Shown here piece by piece: positions 38,233 through 48,199 of a DNA stretch of 64,000 nt (the first letter of the stretch is position 1; every line of letters begins with the position of its first letter). This DNA is from PALSA-1006 sp964532405. GTDB taxonomy: Bacteria > Pseudomonadota > Gammaproteobacteria > Burkholderiales > Gallionellaceae. The notes under the pieces are model-generated. The model ran no database searches. It was not told where the DNA came from and was given only the letters and a program-made list of their open reading frames with translations. The DNA lies in assembly GCA_964532405.1 (NCBI GenBank), contig CAZHIC010000001.1, positions 62,001 to 126,000 on the forward strand, written 5' to 3'. Made by a program: the position numbers and the translations under genes.

Positions 38233-38955
38233 ATGACGCAGCTTGTAGACGACTCTAATTTTGCCATATACCATCGCAAGGAGATTGTGTTCGTCCTTGA
38301 AGATTTGGTGAAACAACGCGCAGCGATCAATCTCCATACTTCGGATGGACTTAACATGTTGACTACCCTGCTGGAAGTCGACTCTGAAGGGGATTATGTC
38401 CTTCTGGACATCAGTCAGGATGTCGCGGTGAATAAGCAGGTCGTCAATAATAAGCATCTGACTTTTTCCACGCAAACAGGTGTCAGGGTGCGCTGGCGTT
38501 CGACGCAACTGCAGTTAATCTCTCTGGCGGATGGCGATGCGTTTTCTATTGACGTTCCGAAGGTGATCGAGCGTATTCAGCGCAGGGAATATTTCCGCTT
38601 AAGCGTGCCTCAAGGCAGCAGAGGGCTCATCTGCAAAATTCCGGACGGAGAGGGCGTGTATGAGGTGCCTATTGTGGATATGAGTGTAGGAGGAGTCGGT
38701 GTTTCAATTAAAGGAACTCCGCACGCGATGTTTTCCCAGGGCGCGCTCTTGCAGGGGTGTAGCATCGCATTCCCGGTTGTCGGCGTTGTTCCGTTTACCC
38801 TGAAAATTTGCGGAATGCGGGTATCGACAACCACCAGGAGCGGTGAGCAAATTCACCACGTCGGTACGGAGTTCGTGAATTTGAGCCGGGGGGCCAGTAA
38901 TGTCGTCCAACGCCACATGATCCAGCTTGAAAGCGAGCGCCTGAGCCTCACCTGA
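38233..38955 (+). CDS. ycgR: YcgR-family c-di-GMP-binding PilZ protein
   Basis: About 240 residues; start is either 38230 or 38233 (two adjacent ATGs, no strong Shine-Dalgarno). An N-terminal YcgR/PilZN domain (~1-105) precedes a PilZ domain whose c-di-GMP motif is visible as RIQRREYFR (R-x-x-x-R) and DMSVGGVG (D-x-S-x-x-G). YcgR acts as a flagellar brake when c-di-GMP is bound. It is convergent with hemH, stops being 8 bases apart. A family member serving another motor is possible. Confidence 0.88.
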   Translation: MTQLVDDSNFAIYHRKEIVFVLEDLVKQRAAINLHTSDGLNMLTTLLEVDSEGDYVLLDISQDVAVNKQVVNNKHLTFSTQTGVRVRWRSTQLQLISLADGDAFSIDVPKVIERIQRREYFRLSVPQGSRGLICKIPDGEGVYEVPIVDMSVGGVGVSIKGTPHAMFSQGALLQGCSIAFPVVGVVPFTLKICGMRVSTTTRSGEQIHHVGTEFVNLSRGASNVVQRHMIQLESERLSLT

Positions 38956-38963
38956 AGCGGGCG

Positions 38964-40055
38964 TTATTTTTTCGCGTTCAGGGCGAGTGCGCGCAAGCGG
39001 CTTTGCTCGAGTTGCGCGGCATCAGGCTTTTCTAGCCAGCCTTGCAGATTTTTCAGCACCAATTCGCCAAGTGCATCTATCCAGTCCGAACGCTCGTTGA
39101 GGCAGGGGATGTAATGATATTCGCCGCCGCCCGCATGCTGGAAGTCTTCTTTACCTTCCTGCGCGATCTCTTCCAGAGTTTCCAAACAGTCGGCCACGAA
39201 ACCGGGACAAACCACATCCACCCGCCGAGTGCCCAGTTGCCCTAAGTCTTTCAATGTGGCCGTGGTGTAGGGTTTGATCCATTCTGCCTTGCCGAAGCGC
39301 GATTGGAAGCTGACGATGTATTGCTCCTTGTTCAAGCCCAACTCTTCCGCGATCAAGCGGCCACTCTTGAGGCATTCGCAATGGTAAGGGTCGCCTTTGT
39401 CCCGCGTGTAACTCGGCACACCGTGAAAACTCATCACCAGCTTGTCCGGGCGACCGTGCCGCATCCAGTATTCGCGGATGTTCTGTGCGGAGGCTTGGAT
39501 ATACCCCGGGTCGTCGTGAAAATGTTTGACGGTGCGCAGTGCGGGCATGTTGCGCATTTTCAGCAGCTCGTTGAAAACGGCGTCGAACGCGGTGGCCGCC
39601 GCGCTGGCGGCATATTGCGGATACAGCGGCAACAGCAGGATGCGCTGGCAGTTTTGCGCCTTGAGTTTGTTTAACACGCTTGCGACGGAGGGATTGCCGT
39701 AGCGCATGGCGTAATCCACCACGAGCGGAATCCCGTCGGCGCGCTCTTGCAGACGTTGTTGCAGAAGTCGGGTTTGACGTTCGGTATGGAACTTTAAAGG
39801 AGAGCCTTCGGGCATCCAGATGCCGGCATATTTTGCGGCAGATTTTTTCGGGCGCACGTTGAGGATGATGCCGTTGAGGATCAGCCACCAAATCGCTCTA
39901 GGTATCTCGACGACGCGAGGGTCGCTTAGAAACTCTTTCAGGTAAGGGCGCACTGCTCGGGCGGTGGGGGCATCCGGGGTGCCGAGATTGACGAGCAGCA
40001 CGGCGGTTTTTTCCGGCGTGCCGTGAGAGTGAGTGGGTTCGGGATTGAAGGTCAT
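38964..40055 (-). CDS. hemH: Ferrochelatase
   Basis: 363 residues from the ATG at 40055. Inserts Fe2+ into protoporphyrin IX, the last step of heme b synthesis. Motifs: [15 protein letters not shown], the ferrochelatase signature [21 protein letters not shown] (catalytic His), [15 protein letters not shown] and [14 protein letters not shown]. Length is typical of proteobacterial HemH. Upstream lies an inverted repeat shared with the hrcA side. Confidence 0.97.
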   Translation of the reverse strand: MTFNPEPTHSHGTPEKTAVLLVNLGTPDAPTARAVRPYLKEFLSDPRVVEIPRAIWWLILNGIILNVRPKKSAAKYAGIWMPEGSPLKFHTERQTRLLQQRLQERADGIPLVVDYAMRYGNPSVASVLNKLKAQNCQRILLLPLYPQYAASAAATAFDAVFNELLKMRNMPALRTVKHFHDDPGYIQASAQNIREYWMRHGRPDKLVMSFHGVPSYTRDKGDPYHCECLKSGRLIAEELGLNKEQYIVSFQSRFGKAEWIKPYTTATLKDLGQLGTRRVDVVCPGFVADCLETLEEIAQEGKEDFQHAGGGEYHYIPCLNERSDWIDALGELVLKNLQGWLEKPDAAQLEQSRLRALALNAKK

Positions 40056-40074
40056 GGTATTTGTGAAAAATATC

Positions 40075-40183
40075 CACCACAGAGACACAGAGACACAGAG
40101 TAAGTCAAAAGCGAAACTGATTGGAAGATGACGATATGCTGTTTTGGCATTGTTTTTCTCTGTGCCTCTGTGTCTCTGTGGTG
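40075..40183. repeat. Inverted repeat flanking the hemH-hrcA gap
   Basis: 26-base arms 40075-40100 and 40158-40183 are complementary with one mismatch; the arm is built of cacagaga units. They bracket ~57 bases and could form a bidirectional structure between hemH start and hrcA stop. Confidence 0.8.
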
Positions 40184-40190
40184 CATGGTT

Positions 40191-41210
40191 TTAATATTGT
40201 GAAAGTGCATTACTCAATAGCTTGGCCGTGATGTCCACGATCGGCACCACGCGCTCGTAATCCATGCGTTTGGGGCCGATAACGGCCAGTGTGCCGATGA
40301 TCTGATCGTTGGTCGCGTAGGGCGCGGTGATGACACTGCACTCATCGAGTCCCGCCAATCCCGATTCCTGGCCGACAAAGATATGTACCCCCGGGGCGTG
40401 GCGGCTTGCATTCAGCAGTTGCAACAACTCGGTTTTTTGTTCGAACACGTTGAACAATCCGCGCAGCTGATTCATGTTGGTCGCAAGGTCGTTGCTGTGC
40501 AGCAGGTTGCGTTCGCCGCTGATGACGCAATCTTCCTGTTTGCGCGAGATCACCGCATCGCTTGCTGCCATTGCGGCACTCATCAGGGCGGTGAGCTCAT
40601 GCTGCAATTGGCGCAATTCGTTCTGCACGCGCTGGTGGATGTCAGTAAACGAACAGTCGGCATAATGCTGGCTTAGGAAATTTCCAGCCTCGGTCAGTTG
40701 CGACTGCGTGTAATCCTTGTGGGTCAGCAACACGCGGTTTTCCACTTCGCCGTCCGGCATCACGATGATCAGCAGAACCCTCGTTTCGGAGAGGCGCAGA
40801 AATTCGATCTGGCGCACCGTGATCGTCGCGCGCTTGGGGGTGGCGACCACACCGGCGAAATTCGTGAGTTCGGATAAAAGATTGGATGCTTGTGTGATCA
40901 AGCGCGAGGTATTGTCGGGTTTGAGCTGGCTTTCGAGTTGCTGTACTCGCACGCTATCCAATGGCTGCACGACCATTAGCGTGTCGATGAATAGGCGATA
41001 ACCGAGCACTGTCGGTATGCGTCCTGCAGACGTGTGAGGGCTGCGTACCAGGCTCATTTCTTCCAAGTCTACCATCACGTTGCGAATCGTGGCGGAGCTG
41101 ACCTCCAGCCCGGAGTATTGCTGCAGCGCACGCGAACCGACAGGCTGGCCGTCGCTGATATAGCGTTCCACCAGGGTCTTTAACAGGATCTGTGCGCGAT
41201 CATTGAGCAT
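40191..41210 (-). CDS. hrcA: Heat-inducible transcription repressor HrcA
   Basis: 339 residues from the ATG at 41210 (MLNDRAQILLKTLVERYISDG). N-terminal winged helix (QPVGSRAL, LEVSSATIRNVMVDLE), then GAF-like and dimerisation parts ending VPIVDITAKLLSNAL. HrcA represses groESL/dnaK through the CIRCE element; no CIRCE element is seen in the window. Located beside hemH as in other betaproteobacteria. Confidence 0.95.
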   Translation of the reverse strand: MLNDRAQILLKTLVERYISDGQPVGSRALQQYSGLEVSSATIRNVMVDLEEMSLVRSPHTSAGRIPTVLGYRLFIDTLMVVQPLDSVRVQQLESQLKPDNTSRLITQASNLLSELTNFAGVVATPKRATITVRQIEFLRLSETRVLLIIVMPDGEVENRVLLTHKDYTQSQLTEAGNFLSQHYADCSFTDIHQRVQNELRQLQHELTALMSAAMAASDAVISRKQEDCVISGERNLLHSNDLATNMNQLRGLFNVFEQKTELLQLLNASRHAPGVHIFVGQESGLAGLDECSVITAPYATNDQIIGTLAVIGPKRMDYERVVPIVDITAKLLSNALSQY

Positions 41211-41297
41211 GGTGGTTATTTTAGCATTGCCCAATCGTTGGCTGATGATGCAGGATGATCAAAACAGTTGCAGGTCGTCGGAATAGCGTTCGCCGCT

Positions 41298-42263
41298 CTA
41301 CTTTCCGGCACCCACCAAGTCTTCGTAAAAACAGATCCGATTTCTGCCATTTTGTTTGGCGTAATACAACGCCTGATCCGCGCGGCCTATGAGGGTCGAG
41401 GAAACATCGGCTTTGTCCAAACGGACGAAGCCGATACTGACGGTCACTTTGCCGACCTGCGGAAAGTGATACTCCTCAATCGCCGCACGAAACCGATCCA
41501 ATACGGCCTTGGCGTTTTCTTCGCCGGTTCGATCCAAAACGACGATGAACTCCTCGCCGCCGAAACGGAACAATTTGTCGCGTTGCCGGAAGATGCGCTT
41601 GAAGTGATCGATGTCAATGATGGCGAGCCAGTGCGGCAACTCGGTGCCTTTCATACGCCGTGCGGGACGTTGCGATGTGGAGTCGCTCTGCACATCGTCC
41701 GCTTTGGAATGTTCGGCAATGGTTTTTTCGATGTTGTTGTCGAAGGTGCGGCGATTCAGCAGGCCGGTGAGCGTGTCCGTTTCACTCTCGTCGAGCAGCA
41801 TCAGATAGTTGCTGAACACTTTCAAGAAGGCCAGTATCAGATGCTTGTCCATGTTGCTATGGACATCCGAAATCATCTCGAGCAAGCCGACCACGCCATG
41901 TTGGCCGACGACGGGATAGACGGATAATTGCGTCGTCTTGTTGATAGGTTGAACGCACTCTGTTGCGGAATTAAAAGCCGAGTTGAAATCTGCCCGGCTC
42001 GAAATCGCGATACTGACTTCCGGATAGCGTGATGCGTTGTCGGGATGGTCGCAGGCTTCCGCCATGAGGATCGCCTCTGCGCCCTGACCGCCGGGCAGGA
42101 TGCGGTACATCGTAATGCGGTTGCTGTGTATCAGCTCGGTCAGCGTGCCAACCAATGTGCGAGCCAGCAGGTCGCGGTCGCGCTGACCTGTCATGCTAGC
42201 GACCGATTGCAGCACGCCGGTAGGCGTATTGGGTTTTGAGCTGGAGTTCGGAGAATGTGACAT
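41298..42263 (-). CDS. GGDEF-domain protein with internal deletion
   Basis: About 321 residues if started at 42263 (a further ATG at 42311 is possible; neither has a strong Shine-Dalgarno). Residues ~15-165 look like a GAF-type sensor. The GGDEF domain starts at DTLTGLLNRRTFD and contains the signature FRFGGEEF. Between DIDHFKRI and RQRDKLFR only one residue remains where the family has about 24, including the N-D-x-x-G-H-x-x-G-D substrate-binding segment. The catalytic loop is intact but substrate binding should be lost, so it is probably not an active diguanylate cyclase. Confidence 0.85.
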   Translation of the reverse strand: MSHSPNSSSKPNTPTGVLQSVASMTGQRDRDLLARTLVGTLTELIHSNRITMYRILPGGQGAEAILMAEACDHPDNASRYPEVSIAISSRADFNSAFNSATECVQPINKTTQLSVYPVVGQHGVVGLLEMISDVHSNMDKHLILAFLKVFSNYLMLLDESETDTLTGLLNRRTFDNNIEKTIAEHSKADDVQSDSTSQRPARRMKGTELPHWLAIIDIDHFKRIFRQRDKLFRFGGEEFIVVLDRTGEENAKAVLDRFRAAIEEYHFPQVGKVTVSIGFVRLDKADVSSTLIGRADQALYYAKQNGRNRICFYEDLVGAGK

Positions 42264-42361
42264 CTGACGCAAGTTTCGATGCTGTACCGAATTTGGATTC
42301 GGAAGAATCATAGCATCGTAGGGGGTGCTACGCCTACTTGTTGACAGGTATAGCATTGTCA

Positions 42362-42395
42362 ATTACATTACTGACCGGTCAGTCAGTAATGTAAT
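42362..42395. promoter_or_regulatory. TetR operator
   Basis: A perfect inverted repeat, attacattactgac and gtcagtaatgtaat, spaced by 6 bases, with inner palindrome ACTGACCGGTCAGT. It ends 2 bases before the TetR start codon, so binding would block both transcription and initiation. The motif is typical of TetR-type efflux regulators. Confidence 0.85.
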
Positions 42396-42397
42396 TC

Positions 42398-43048
42398 ATG
42401 CAAAAATCCATCATCTCAGATACTCCCGGTCGTCAACGACGCAAAGAAGCTCGTCCTGCCGAATTGATGGCCGCCGCATTGGATTTGTTCGTTGAACGCG
42501 GCTTTGCCGCCACCAAGCTGGACGATGTCGCCACCCGTGCCGGCGTATCTAAAGGCACGCTCTACCTGTATTTCGCCAGCAAGGAAGAGCTGTTCAAAGC
42601 CGTCATCCAACAGGGCATCCTGCCCGTGCTGGAACAGGGCGAGGAGATGCTGGCACAGCATCGGGGCGATGCGGCCTCCTTGTTGCAGGCGATGCTGATG
42701 CGCTGGTGGGAAATGATCGGTGCGACTGATCTGGCGGGCATTCTCAAACTGATGATCTCCGAAGCGGGCAACTTTCCCGAAGTGGCACAGTATTACTACG
42801 AAAACGTCATCGTGCGCGGGCGCAGCCTGATATGCCAGGTGCTCGAGCGCGGCATTGCGGCAAAGCAATTTAAGGTGGGAGATATGGAGTCAACCATTGA
42901 CGTGATTCTGGCGCCGCAAATGATGTTGACTATCTGGCGCTATTCGCAGGTGCCGTGCGACTGCGGCAAACAGGATCCGGCCTTATATCTGCGCACGCAT
43001 TTTGATCTGCTGTTGAACGGATTGAAAGTCAAAGGGAAGAACGAATGA
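42398..43048 (+). CDS. TetR-family repressor of the efflux operon
   Basis: 216 residues. The N-terminal HTH is typical (ELMAAALDLFVERGFAATKL, DDVATRAGVSKGTLYLYF). The C-terminal ligand domain resembles the AcrR/NalC-like group, ending with a Cys pair (VPCDCGKQD) that could bind a metal or sense thiol stress, though this is speculation. It lies directly after its likely operator and overlaps the adaptor gene by 4 bases. Confidence 0.93.
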   Translation: MQKSIISDTPGRQRRKEARPAELMAAALDLFVERGFAATKLDDVATRAGVSKGTLYLYFASKEELFKAVIQQGILPVLEQGEEMLAQHRGDAASLLQAMLMRWWEMIGATDLAGILKLMISEAGNFPEVAQYYYENVIVRGRSLICQVLERGIAAKQFKVGDMESTIDVILAPQMMLTIWRYSQVPCDCGKQDPALYLRTHFDLLLNGLKVKGKNE

Positions 43049-44103
43049 AAAAATGTCTGTGGGTGCTTGCGGTTCCCGTATTGCTGTCCGGTTGTGGCAA
43101 AGAGGCTGCTCCGCCCGTTAAGGTCGAGCGCCCTGCCTCGACCATCGTGGTGGGTGCATTGGCGGCGGATAGCGGCAATGTTTATAGCGGCGAAATTCGC
43201 GCGCGTTACGAAACCGTGCTGGGATTCCGCATCGGCGGCAAGATCGTGGAGCGTCTGGTTGATGCGGGTGCGCTGGTCAGGAAAGGGCAGGTGCTGGCGC
43301 ATCTGGATGCGGCGGATACCAGCTTGCAAGCAAGTGCGGCGACTGCGCAATATGGTCTGGCGGAAGATGAGTTGAAGCGTTTCCGCGAATTGCGCGAGCA
43401 AGGTTTTGTCAGTCAATCGGCGCTGGATGCCAAAGAAACCGCGTTGAAATCTGCCGCCGCGCAGGCCGGGCTGGCGCGCAATCAGGCCGCATACACCAGT
43501 CTGGTGTCGGACCGCGACGGCGTGGTGTCGGCCACCTTTGCCGAAGTCGGGCAGGTGGTGGGCGCAGGTCAGCCGGTGGTGCGAGTGGCGCAGCAAGGCG
43601 AACGCGAGGTGACATTCTCGATCCCGGAATCGCGCTACGCTTCCGTCAAAGTAGGTATGCCCGCAGAGATCGAATTGAATGCCACGGACAGCAGTGCGCA
43701 AACCACGCTGCACGGGCGTGTGCGGGAAATTTCTCCCTCCGCCGACCCCGCCAGCCGCACCTATCCCGCACGCGTTTCTTTTGAAGCGGGCAATGCGAAG
43801 GTCGCGCTGGGCATGACGGCGCGCGTCAAGCTCAACGAAGCGGTAAAGGGCGGCACGCAGAAAAACGAAGGCTATTTGATTCCGCTGACCGCCCTCTTCC
43901 AGCAGGGCGATCAAGCGGCGGTATGGGTTGTTGCCGCCGATCGCAGCGTTTCTTTGAAACCTGTCGTGGTTTCGGCTTACCGCGATGACGGCGCGCTGGT
44001 TGTCGGCGGTATCGCGGCAGGTGAACGCATCGTCAGCGCCGGCGTACACAAACTCACGGCAGGCGAAAAAATCAAGATTATCGAGAACGGTAAAGCGCAA
44101 TGA
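43045..44103 (+). CDS. RND efflux membrane-fusion lipoprotein
   Basis: 352 residues. Lipobox LLSGC (Cys17) anchors it to the inner membrane. Biotinyl-lipoyl-like, helical-hairpin (LASATAQ-type coil ~85-140) and beta-barrel parts are visible (ETVLGFRIGGKIVERLVDAG, GMTARVKLNEAV). It links the RND pump to the outer-membrane channel. It overlaps the pump gene by 4 bases. Confidence 0.93.
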   Translation: MKKCLWVLAVPVLLSGCGKEAAPPVKVERPASTIVVGALAADSGNVYSGEIRARYETVLGFRIGGKIVERLVDAGALVRKGQVLAHLDAADTSLQASAATAQYGLAEDELKRFRELREQGFVSQSALDAKETALKSAAAQAGLARNQAAYTSLVSDRDGVVSATFAEVGQVVGAGQPVVRVAQQGEREVTFSIPESRYASVKVGMPAEIELNATDSSAQTTLHGRVREISPSADPASRTYPARVSFEAGNAKVALGMTARVKLNEAVKGGTQKNEGYLIPLTALFQQGDQAAVWVVAADRSVSLKPVVVSAYRDDGALVVGGIAAGERIVSAGVHKLTAGEKIKIIENGKAQ

Positions 44104-47100
44104 AGATGCCCAATCTTTCCGAGTGGGCGCTGAAGCACCAGCAGATGGTGGTGTATCTCATGATCGTGTTGTTCGTGGCCGGGGTGGTGTCCTATTTGAA
44201 TCTGGGACGGGCGGAAGATCCCAGCTTCACCTTCAAGGTGATGGTGGTGCGCACCCTGTGGCCGGGTGCCACGGCGCAGGAAGTGGAGCGCGAACTGACC
44301 GAGCGCATCGAGAAAAAGTTGCAGGAAACGCCGTGGGTGGATGTGTTGCGCTCCGCTTCCAGACCGGGCGAGTCTTTGGTGTTCGTGATGCTGAAAGATT
44401 ACACCGTCAAAGAGGATGTGCCGGAATCATGGCGGCAGGTGCGCAAGAAACTGGACGACATCCGCCATACCTTGCCGGCGGGTGTGCAGGGGCCTTTCCC
44501 CAATGACGAGTTCGGCGATGTGCAGATCAACATCTTCGCGCTCACCGGCGACGGCTTCGATCTTGCGGCGCTACACCGTTATGCGGACCGCGTCGCACTG
44601 GATCTGCGGCGCATCCCCGATGTGAAGCGGGTCGAGTTGATCGGCGTGCAGGATGAAAAAATATTCATCGATGTCGCGCCGCACCGCCTCGCCCGTCTGG
44701 GCATCACGCCCTTGCAAGTGGCCGATGCGCTGCAAAAGCAAAACACGATCAATCCCTCCGGCTTTATCGAAACGGACAGCGACCGTATCCGTATGCGCGT
44801 GACTGGCGGTTTCGACAGCGTGGAGAGGGTGCGCAACACCGACCTGCTGGTCAACGGCCAGCATTTTCGCCTGGGCGACATCGCCCGCGTGAGCCGCAAC
44901 TTGGCCGATCCGCCCAGCCCGCAGATGCGCGTGGGCGGGCAGCCCGCCATCGGCCTCGGTGTGGTGATGAACAAAGGCGGCAACGTGATCGATCTCGGCG
45001 AGAATCTGCGGCGCGAGATGGCGCGACTGCAAGCGGAATTGCCGCTCGGCATCGACGTGCATGTGGTCGCCAATCAACCGGCGGTCGTGCAGGGTTCGAT
45101 CCATCTGTTCCAAAGCTCGCTCACCGAGGCGATTTTGATCGTGCTCGCGGTGTCGTTTCTGAGCTTGGGTTGGCGCACCGGCATGGTGGTCGCGCTCTCC
45201 ATTCCTCTGGTGTTGGTCATCACCTTTTTCGCCATGAAAATATTGGGCATCGACCTGCAGCGTATTTCGCTGGGCGCGCTGGTGATCGCGCTCGGCCTGC
45301 TGGTGGACGATGCCATCATCGCCGTCGAGATGATGGTGGTGAAGATGGAGCAGGGTTGGGATCGCTTCAAAGCGGCGACCTTCGCCTTCACGTCGACTGC
45401 CTTCCCCATGCTCACCGGCACATTGATCACGGCTGCGGCGTTTACCCCGGTGGGATTTTCCAAATCGGCGGCGAGCGAATACACCATCTCCATCTTTCAG
45501 GTGGTCACCATCGCGCTGCTCACCTCATGGGTCGTGGCCGTGGTGTTCACTCCGTTCATCGGCTTCAAATTGCTTGACCCAAAGGCGCTTATCGCAAAAG
45601 CGCAAAAGCACGGTGAGGATATTTACGACACGCCGTTCTATCGCCGCTTCCGCATCGTGTTGACCTGGTGTTTGCGCAATCGCTGGAAAGTGATCCTCGC
45701 CACGGTGCTGATTTTTGTGTTGTCGATGGTGGCGTTCGGCAAGTTCGTGCAGAAGCAATTCTTTCCGTCGGCCAGCCGTCTGGAATTGATGGTGGATGTG
45801 TGGCTGCCGCAGGGTGCCTCGCTCAAGGCGACCGGGCGCGAGGTGCGGCGCATCGAACAGTTGCTCAAGGGCGATGCGGCAGTGGACTATTACTCTTCCT
45901 ACATCGGCAATGGCGCGCCGCGTTTTTTCCTGTCGCTCGACCAGCAGCTGTTCGCCGACAACTTCGGGCAGTTCGTCATCGTCACCAAAGACCTGCAAGC
46001 GCGCGAAGACCTTAAACGCCGTCTGGAACAGCGCTTCGCCGCCGCCGATTTCGCCGACATCCGTGTGCGCGTGGTGCGTCTGGAGAACGGGCCACCCATC
46101 GGCTATCCGGTGCAGTTCCGCGTGATGGGTGATGACTTGGTCAAGTTGCGCGAGGTCGCGGGGGAAGTGGCGACCATGATGCGCGCAGACCGCGGTTTGC
46201 AGAACGTCAATTTCGATTGGAACGAAAAGGTAAAGAGTGTGCGCGTGGAAGTGGATCAGGATAGGGCGCGTCAACTCGGCACGTCCAGTCAGGAGATTGC
46301 ACAAGCCTTGCAGGGTTGGCTGAACGGCATCGCGCTCACCCAATATCGCGAAGGCGACCAGTTGATCGACGTGGTGTGGCGCGGCGGAGTTGAGAACGAC
46401 GCACGCTCTCTGGAGCGTTTGCCCGATCTTGACATTCCGCTGTCTGGAGGACGCCATGTGCCCCTGGCGCAAGTCGCCAAGCTGGTGCCGGTGCAGGAGG
46501 AGGGCGTCATCTGGCGGCGCAACCGTTTGCCGACCATGATCGTGCGTGCCGATATGGCGGACAAGACGCAGCCCGCCACCGCATCCGAGCGTTTGAACGC
46601 GCAACTCGACGCCCTGCGCGCAAAACTGCCGAGCGGTTTCCGTGTCGAGATGGGCGGCAGCATCGAAGAGTCGGGCAAGAGCAGCAAGGCTATCGCGGCT
46701 GTCGTGCCGCTCATGCTGGTCGGCGTGATCACGCTGCTGATGATCCAGTTGCAAAGCTTCAGCCGCACTGCGATGGTGTTGCTCACCGCACCGCTCGGCT
46801 TGATCGGCGTGACCATGGCCTTGCTGATATTCCAAGTGCCGTTCGGCTTCGTCGCCAATCTGGGTTTCATCGCGCTGGCCGGCATGATCATGCGCAACTC
46901 GGTGATCCTGGTCGATCAGATACGCCAGGATGAAGAGGCGGGTAAACCGTTATGGGAAGCGATCATCGGTTCCACCGTGCGGCGTTTTCGTCCCATCGTG
47001 CTGACCGCAACTGCCGCCATTCTGGCCATGATTCCGCTTACCCGTCAGGTGTTCTGGGGGCCGATGGCGGTCTCCATCATGGGCGGGCTGGTCGTGGCCA

Positions 47101-47174
47101 CATTGCTGACCTGCCTGTTCCTGCCAGCGCTGTATGCGGCGTGGTACCGGGTACGCGAGGAGGCTGCGTCCTAG
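44100..47174 (+). CDS. RND-family efflux pump
   Basis: 1024 residues with 12 spans and two large periplasmic loops. The proton-relay Asp pair is present in the fourth span (GLLVDDAIIAVEMM). Ends with the usual Arg-rich tail. HAE/AcrB-like group by overall plan; it lacks the metal-transport Met triad pattern that would be seen in CusA, but substrate cannot be told. No outer-membrane channel gene follows, so it must borrow a TolC-like protein coded elsewhere. Confidence 0.95.
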   Translation: MKMPNLSEWALKHQQMVVYLMIVLFVAGVVSYLNLGRAEDPSFTFKVMVVRTLWPGATAQEVERELTERIEKKLQETPWVDVLRSASRPGESLVFVMLKDYTVKEDVPESWRQVRKKLDDIRHTLPAGVQGPFPNDEFGDVQINIFALTGDGFDLAALHRYADRVALDLRRIPDVKRVELIGVQDEKIFIDVAPHRLARLGITPLQVADALQKQNTINPSGFIETDSDRIRMRVTGGFDSVERVRNTDLLVNGQHFRLGDIARVSRNLADPPSPQMRVGGQPAIGLGVVMNKGGNVIDLGENLRREMARLQAELPLGIDVHVVANQPAVVQGSIHLFQSSLTEAILIVLAVSFLSLGWRTGMVVALSIPLVLVITFFAMKILGIDLQRISLGALVIALGLLVDDAIIAVEMMVVKMEQGWDRFKAATFAFTSTAFPMLTGTLITAAAFTPVGFSKSAASEYTISIFQVVTIALLTSWVVAVVFTPFIGFKLLDPKALIAKAQKHGEDIYDTPFYRRFRIVLTWCLRNRWKVILATVLIFVLSMVAFGKFVQKQFFPSASRLELMVDVWLPQGASLKATGREVRRIEQLLKGDAAVDYYSSYIGNGAPRFFLSLDQQLFADNFGQFVIVTKDLQAREDLKRRLEQRFAAADFADIRVRVVRLENGPPIGYPVQFRVMGDDLVKLREVAGEVATMMRADRGLQNVNFDWNEKVKSVRVEVDQDRARQLGTSSQEIAQALQGWLNGIALTQYREGDQLIDVVWRGGVENDARSLERLPDLDIPLSGGRHVPLAQVAKLVPVQEEGVIWRRNRLPTMIVRADMADKTQPATASERLNAQLDALRAKLPSGFRVEMGGSIEESGKSSKAIAAVVPLMLVGVITLLMIQLQSFSRTAMVLLTAPLGLIGVTMALLIFQVPFGFVANLGFIALAGMIMRNSVILVDQIRQDEEAGKPLWEAIIGSTVRRFRPIVLTATAAILAMIPLTRQVFWGPMAVSIMGGLVVATLLTCLFLPALYAAWYRVREEAAS

Positions 47175-47212
47175 CATGGCGATTGCCCTGCCGTTGTGGT
47201 TTAATCGCGCCC

Positions 47213-48085
47213 ATGAATTTATCCTTCAAAACAGTTGCCCTGATCGGCAAATACAAGACCCCCGCAATCGCTGAGCCGTTGCTGCGGCTCGCGGCGTTTC
47301 TCGCAGAAAAAGGCGTGGTGGTGGTGGTGGATAGCCTCACGGCTGAACACCTCGGGCAGCATCCTTATCGCGTGTTGTCGTTGAACGAAATGAGCGGAAC
47401 GGTCGATCTGGCGGTAGTGATGGGCGGGGACGGCACCATGCTCAACATCGCGCGCACCCTGGCTCCGTTCGGGATTCCGCTGGTAGGGGTAAATCAGGGG
47501 AGGCTCGGTTTTCTGACCGACCTTTCGCTCGACTCGATGAAGCACAGTCTCCTTGCCATGTTGCAGGGGAAATTTGTCACCGAGAAGCGCATGCTGTTGG
47601 CGGTGCGCGTGTTGCGCAAGGATACCGAGGTGTGTCAGGCCATCGCCTTCAACGAGATGGTGGTGCATCGCAGCAACATCGACAGCATGATCGAATGCGA
47701 GGTGCGCATCGACGGCGACTATCTCTATACGCAGCGCGCCGATGGTTTGATCGTCGCCACGCCCACCGGCTCCACCGCTTACGCGCTTTCCGCCGGCGGG
47801 CCGATCGTGCATCCGGCGTTGGACGTGATGGCCTTGGTTCCGGTTTGTCCCCACACACTGAGTAACCGCCCGATTGTCGTGAGCGGCAGTTCCGAGATTG
47901 AGATTCTGATGCATCGCACGGGCGAAGTGCATGTGCGCTTCGATAGCCACACGAATTTCGATTTGCAGTTGCACGACAGGTTGATCGTCGCGCGTCACAA
48001 GGAACATGTGCATCTGCTGCATCCGGTGGGGCATAGCTATTACCATACCCTGCGCGAAAAACTGCTCTGGAATAAATCTCTCTAA
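47213..48085 (+). CDS. nadK: NAD kinase
   Basis: 290 residues from the ATG at 47213. Phosphorylates NAD to NADP. Motifs: VVMGGDGTML, GVNQGRLGFLTDL, the N-E signature (FNEMVVHRSNID) and ADGLIVATPTGSTAYALSAGG. The frame open farther upstream is the end of the RND gene. Precedes recN, the standard order. Confidence 0.97.
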   Translation: MNLSFKTVALIGKYKTPAIAEPLLRLAAFLAEKGVVVVVDSLTAEHLGQHPYRVLSLNEMSGTVDLAVVMGGDGTMLNIARTLAPFGIPLVGVNQGRLGFLTDLSLDSMKHSLLAMLQGKFVTEKRMLLAVRVLRKDTEVCQAIAFNEMVVHRSNIDSMIECEVRIDGDYLYTQRADGLIVATPTGSTAYALSAGGPIVHPALDVMALVPVCPHTLSNRPIVVSGSSEIEILMHRTGEVHVRFDSHTNFDLQLHDRLIVARHKEHVHLLHPVGHSYYHTLREKLLWNKSL

Positions 48086-48143
48086 CGGGCATGAGAATCA
48101 ATTACTTTATGAAAATGACTATGCCCGTTTCCCTCTCTCCTAG

Positions 48144-48167
48144 CTCTCTCCCGCAAGCGGGAGAGAG
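48144..48167. repeat. C/G-run palindrome between nadK and recN
   Basis: ctctctcccgc (48144-48154) pairs with gcgggagagag (48157-48167), loop aa. Same class as the metG insert. Confidence 0.75.
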
Positions 48168-48199
48168 TGATTTTGTCTCGCTTTGCGAGCGCCCCTTCG

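Noticed and set aside
45525..46835. Leftward 436-codon frame over the RND pump
   Set aside because: Antisense shadow of a certain gene.
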